In this document: positions 60,795 through 64,000 of the stretch, piece by piece | Numbering within the stretch: position 1 is the first letter of the stretch | How the letters are laid out: each line of letters opens with the position of its first letter | Source: Pseudomonas fluorescens | GTDB taxonomy: Bacteria > Pseudomonadota > Gammaproteobacteria > Pseudomonadales > Pseudomonadaceae | Length of the DNA stretch: 64,000 nt | Assembly (NCBI RefSeq): GCF_001623525.1 | Contig: NZ_CP015225.1 | Coordinates: 4,476,501-4,540,500, forward strand | Direction: 5' to 3' | The notes under the pieces: generated by a model | Database searches by the model: none | The model's input: the letters and a program-made list of their open reading frames with translations, nothing else | What the model was told of the DNA's origin: nothing | Made by a program: the position numbers and the translations under genes

Positions 60795-62108
60795 CTATAC
60801 CGCATCCCTTGGCAGCATCAGCCCCAACGGCAACCGCACCCGCGCTTCCAGCCCACCACCGGCGCGATTGCGCAGTTCGACGTTGCCGCCGTGCATCGAG
60901 GCGATGCGCTTGACGATGGCCAAGCCCAGCCCAGTACCCTTCCCGCCCCGGGCGCGATCGCCGCGAGTGAACGGGTTGAAAATGGCTTCCAGCTCAGAGG
61001 GATCGATGCCGGCGCCTCGGTCCATGACGCTCAGCACCACGTAAGGCGCGCTGGTGTCACCGGAGACATAGGCCGCGACTTCGACGCCGGTGCCAGCGTG
61101 GTTCAGCGCATTGCCAATCAGGTTGTTCAACAAGCGCTTCATCGACACCCGGCGCAGGGGGAAGGGCTGGATCGGCTCCAGGCGCAGGTGCACTTTTTCG
61201 TCATTCTGGTTATAGGGCGCAGCCACCTCCCGCACCAATTCACTGAGGTCCACCTCTTCCACAGACTCGTCACGACCGTCGCGAATGAACGCCAGGAACT
61301 GGTCGAGAATCGCGTCCATGTCCTCGATGTCGCGGACCATCTCGTCAGTCAAGTCGGTGTGCTCGCCCATCAACTCCAGCGACAACCGCAGCCGGGTCAG
61401 CGGCGTACGCAAGTCATGGGAGACACCCGCGAGCATCAACTCACGCTCGCGCCCGGCCTGTTCGACATCCTCGGCCATCTGGTTGAAGGCACGGTAGACC
61501 TCGGTCATCTCGCTGGGCGTATCGCTGATGGGCAGCCGCACGCTACGCCCCTGGCCTAGTTGGCGGGCGGCGTAGACCAGGCGTTTCAAGGGTTGGTTGA
61601 GCTGGCTGACGAAGATCCACGCCGATGCCGTGGACAGCAGGCCGATGGCCAGGAACCAGCCGAGCACGTTCCAGATTTTCTGACCGCGCAGCGGATGCGG
61701 GTACAACGGCACTTTCAGCCAGCCATCCCCCAGGCTCGGGGCCCGCACCCATAGCGCTGGCGGCGAATGCATGCGCAAGCGCACCTCGGTATCGGCGCCC
61801 AGTTCGGCCTGCATCTGGCGTTGATAGATCTCGCTGTAGGGCCAGTGCTGCTCGCCCTCCGGCACGCCGGCACCGACGACGCGGATCAGGGTCGCGGCTT
61901 CGGCGATTTTCGCTCGATTGGTTTCGTCGGCAGCCCAATAGGCCCGCAAGGTCAAGGCAACGCCGTGGCTGTACTGCCGGTCCACGAGCACGTCTTCGTT
62001 CATCAGCAGGTACACCAGCGTCAGTGCCTTGGAGAAGAGCACGACGATCAGCACCAGCCAGAGGGTGCGGGAGAAGAAACTCTGGGGGAACCAAACGGGG
62101 GTTTTCAT
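60795..62108 (-). CDS. envZ: osmosensor histidine kinase EnvZ (AmgS type)
   Basis: This 437-residue kinase has TM1 at about residues 15-35, a periplasmic sensor region of about 120 residues, TM2 at about 150-165, a HAMP domain, the phosphoacceptor His231 in LAGVSHDLRTPLTRLR and a complete HATPase domain (NLIGNALNHAG, GKGTGLGLAIVKR). In P. aeruginosa the orthologue AmgS responds to envelope stress. It follows ompR with a 114-base gap that contains REP-like sequence. Confidence 0.95.
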   Translation of the reverse strand: MKTPVWFPQSFFSRTLWLVLIVVLFSKALTLVYLLMNEDVLVDRQYSHGVALTLRAYWAADETNRAKIAEAATLIRVVGAGVPEGEQHWPYSEIYQRQMQAELGADTEVRLRMHSPPALWVRAPSLGDGWLKVPLYPHPLRGQKIWNVLGWFLAIGLLSTASAWIFVSQLNQPLKRLVYAARQLGQGRSVRLPISDTPSEMTEVYRAFNQMAEDVEQAGRERELMLAGVSHDLRTPLTRLRLSLELMGEHTDLTDEMVRDIEDMDAILDQFLAFIRDGRDESVEEVDLSELVREVAAPYNQNDEKVHLRLEPIQPFPLRRVSMKRLLNNLIGNALNHAGTGVEVAAYVSGDTSAPYVVLSVMDRGAGIDPSELEAIFNPFTRGDRARGGKGTGLGLAIVKRIASMHGGNVELRNRAGGGLEARVRLPLGLMLPRDAV

Positions 62109-62125
62109 GAATAACCGCTACACAC

Positions 62126-62216
62126 TTGCAGGAGCGAGCGATGCTCGCACAATGACAGACCGCGAGTCGCCTGGAAGAAGACATTTCAACCGGCCAGGCC
62201 ACCCGCTCCTACAAAT
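62126..62216. repeat. REP-like sequence between ompR and envZ
   Basis: GCAGGAGCGAGCGATGCTCG at 62129-62148 resembles the second REP type, and CACCCGCTCCTACAAATCGC near 62200-62218 is a partial inverted partner. The insertion widens the ompR-envZ gap, which is usually short. Confidence 0.7.
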
Positions 62217-62222
62217 CGCCGA

Positions 62223-62963
62223 TCACTTGCTGGCGGCGCCATCCGGTACGAACACGTAACCCACGCCCCAGACGGTCTGGATGTACCGCGGCTTGGAAGG
62301 ATCGGGTTCGATCATCCGGCGCAGACGGGAAATCTGCACGTCAATGGAGCGCTCCAGCGCATCCCATTCACGACCACGGGCCAGGTTCATCAGCTTGTCG
62401 CGGGTCAGCGGCTGGCGGGCGTTCATCACCAGGGCCTTGAGCACGGCGAACTCGCCCGTGGTGAGCATGTGGACCTCATCGCCGCGCTTGAGCTCACGGG
62501 TGGCCAGGGACAGTTCGTAGTCGCCGAAGGTCACGCTTTCGTCTTCGCTGCCCGGCGCGCCAGGCACCGGCGCCGACTGGCGACGCAGCACCGCCTTGAC
62601 GCGGGCCATCAGCTCGTCGGGGTTGAACGGCTTGGCCAGGTAATCGTCGGCGCCCAGTTCAAGGCCCTTGATACGACTAAGCTCGTCGCCCTTGGCGGTG
62701 AGCATGATGATCGGGATCTGGTTGTTGGCGCCGCGCAAGCGGCGGCAGGCGGTCAGGCCGTCTTCACCGGGCAGCATCAGGTCGAGCACCACCAGGTTGA
62801 ACACTTCACGGGCCAGCAACCGATCCATTTGCTCGGTATTCGGTACGGTGCGGGCGCGGTAGCCCTTGCTGACGAAAAAGCGTTCCAGCAAGCTGCTCAG
62901 CCCCGGATCGTCGTCAACAATAAGAATTTTTTCGCCTTCAGCAGTTTGTGCAGTGCTGCTCAT
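62223..62963 (-). CDS. ompR: two-component response regulator OmpR
   Basis: This 246-residue OmpR/PhoB-type regulator has a receiver with phosphoacceptor Asp61 in VVLDLMLPGEDG and acidic residues IVDDDPG, and a winged-helix DNA-binding domain with TTGEFAVLKALVMNARQPLT and RSIDVQISRLRRMIE. With EnvZ it controls porin and envelope genes. GGAG precedes the ATG. It is the first gene of the ompR-envZ operon. Confidence 0.97.
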   Translation of the reverse strand: MSSTAQTAEGEKILIVDDDPGLSSLLERFFVSKGYRARTVPNTEQMDRLLAREVFNLVVLDLMLPGEDGLTACRRLRGANNQIPIIMLTAKGDELSRIKGLELGADDYLAKPFNPDELMARVKAVLRRQSAPVPGAPGSEDESVTFGDYELSLATRELKRGDEVHMLTTGEFAVLKALVMNARQPLTRDKLMNLARGREWDALERSIDVQISRLRRMIEPDPSKPRYIQTVWGVGYVFVPDGAASK

Positions 62964-63318
62964 AGGAAGCTCCTTTGATCTCGGCGCGCATTATGGCCTA
63001 GCTGCCGTTATACGCACCGTGTGCATTGTTAGCAGATTTTTCCTCTATCACCACAAATCCGGGTATCAAGCCTACAGACCATGTCCCCCCCTCAGGACAG
63101 AACGCTGGTTATAATGCGCGGCCTTTTGTGCCAGGGAATGTCGGATCGTGACCCGGCGTGCCATTTTTTCAGCCTTGGCAAGGCAACTTTTTGAATTTCG
63201 CGGGTCAACAGGCAGCCTTTTGACCCAGGCAGCGGCGCATGCCAGGCCGCTCAACCAGTCTCGCCGAGCCCTGCTTCTGCGGTGGCGAGCCTGATTTCAC
63301 AATTTGTCAGGTGGTTTT
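62964..63318. other. intergenic region between divergent ompR and tex
   Basis: This stretch of about 355 bases holds the promoters of both genes. A TATAAT at 63110-63115 points toward tex but lacks a clear -35 box. A poly-T stretch near 63032-63038 faces the ompR side. No coding frame or RNA gene is convincing. Confidence 0.4.
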
Positions 63319-64000
63319 ATGGACAGCATCAACAGCCGCATCGCCGAGGAACTCGGTGTACGCCCACAACAGGTCGAAGCGGCCGTCGCGCTACTCGATG
63401 AAGGCTCCACGGTGCCTTTCATCGCCCGTTACCGGAAAGAAGTGACCGGCAGCCTCGATGACACCCAATTGCGGCATCTGGAAGAACGCCTGCGCTACCT
63501 GCGAGAACTCGACGAACGGCGCATCAGTATCCTGGCCAGCATCCAGGAGCAGGGCAAGCTGACCCCGCAACTCGAGCGCGACATCAAGCTGGCCGACACC
63601 AAGACTCGTCTCGAAGACTTGTACCTGCCCTACAAGCAAAAGCGCCGCACCAAGGGCCAGATCGCCCTGGAAGCCGGCCTCGGCGAGCTGGCCGACGGCC
63701 TGTTCAACGACCCGACCCTGGCCCCGGAAACCGAAGCCGCGCGCTTCGTCGATGCCGAAAAAGGCGTGGCGGACGTGAAAGCGGCGCTGGAAGGCGCCAA
63801 GTACATTCTCATGGAGCGTTTCGCCGAAGACGCCAACCTGTTGGAAAAACTACGTAACTACCTCAAGCAGGAAGCCACCCTCAGCGCCCGGGTGATCGCC
63901 GGCAAGGAAGAGGAAGGCGCGAAGTTCCGCGACTACTTCGAACACGACGAACCGCTCAAGAGCATGCCGTCCCACCGCGCCCTGGCGATTTTCCGGGGTC
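63319..64000 (+). CDS. tex: RNA-binding transcriptional accessory protein Tex (5' part)
   Basis: The first 227 residues of Tex are present: the N-terminal helix-turn-helix-like domain ([20 protein letters not shown], then [20 protein letters not shown]) and the long helical region [20 protein letters not shown]. Tex is about 770-780 residues in Pseudomonas, so the gene runs past the window edge. It is a nucleic-acid-binding factor linked to transcription and translation. The start ATG at 63319 is preceded by a weak AGGTGG site. Confidence 0.95.
   Translation, partial: MDSINSRIAEELGVRPQQVEAAVALLDEGSTVPFIARYRKEVTGSLDDTQLRHLEERLRYLRELDERRISILASIQEQGKLTPQLERDIKLADTKTRLEDLYLPYKQKRRTKGQIALEAGLGELADGLFNDPTLAPETEAARFVDAEKGVADVKAALEGAKYILMERFAEDANLLEKLRNYLKQEATLSARVIAGKEEEGAKFRDYFEHDEPLKSMPSHRALAIFRG

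Noticed and set aside
63087..63115. TATAAT at 63110 as the tex promoter
   Set aside because: There is no -35 element at 16-18 bases, so it was mentioned only within the intergenic entry.

Overview
The window is a chromosomal segment of a Pseudomonas from the fluorescens group. This is inferred from the high GC content, from gene order that matches the established Pseudomonas aeruginosa order between the mutY and tex regions (mutY-yggX, an amino-acid ABC transporter, rmlBACD next to dctBD, cysQ-nudE-HAD-LysM, fdhD-fdh, pckA-hslO-hslR, rimK, envZ/ompR, tex), and from about ten copies of the REP palindrome typical of fluorescent pseudomonads (core GTGGCGAGGGAGCTTGCTCC).

Layout. 0.1-5.5 kb: a PanM-like acetyltransferase, an AsmA protein, mutY-yggX, tRNA-Phe and a small cupin. 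5.1-10.2 kb: two paralogous small basic proteins bracket a YhcG-type PDDEXK nuclease and a light-sensing pair, heme oxygenase bphO and bacteriophytochrome kinase bphP. 11.0-15.3 kb: a four-gene polar amino-acid ABC transporter and a methyltransferase. 15.5-20.4 kb: an FkbM methyltransferase, tRNA-Thr, then an accessory patch with an Abi (AbiD/AbiF, HEPN) protein preceded by its own promoter and a small structured RNA, a broken BRCT-domain gene, two lipoprotein genes of lower GC, and a possible antitoxin remnant. A 17-bp inverted repeat brackets part of this patch. 20.4-26.6 kb: a chemoreceptor, a RES/Xre toxin-antitoxin pair, a LysR regulator, and a compact operon of an isoleucine-dioxygenase-like 2OG-Fe enzyme, a GNAT acetyltransferase and an AzlCD exporter. 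26.9-34.1 kb: an OprD-type porin, a DsbA-family protein, agmatine deiminase and a three-part kinase/aminotransferase fusion.

34.3-64.0 kb is mostly conserved core: rmlBACD for dTDP-L-rhamnose, dctB/dctD, a hot-dog thioesterase, cysQ, nudE, a HAD nucleotidase, a BON-LysM protein, LysR-fdhD-formate-dehydrogenase-like oxidoreductase, a glycine-zipper protein, a thioesterase with a 3-hydroxyacyl-CoA dehydrogenase, recQ, a subtilisin-like lipoprotein, pckA, hslO, hslR, a retropepsin-like protease with rimK, envZ/ompR and the 5' part of tex.

The least explained material is: the Abi gene with its putative small RNA (16.69-17.80 kb); the amino-acid hydroxylation, acylation and export operon (24.3-26.5 kb); a hairpin that would hide the ribosome-binding site of a small gene at 54.75 kb; an orphan minus-strand terminator that suggests an unannotated RNA at 48.65-48.77 kb; and unusual palindromes at gene junctions. 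All calls were made by reading the sequence. No database search was run.
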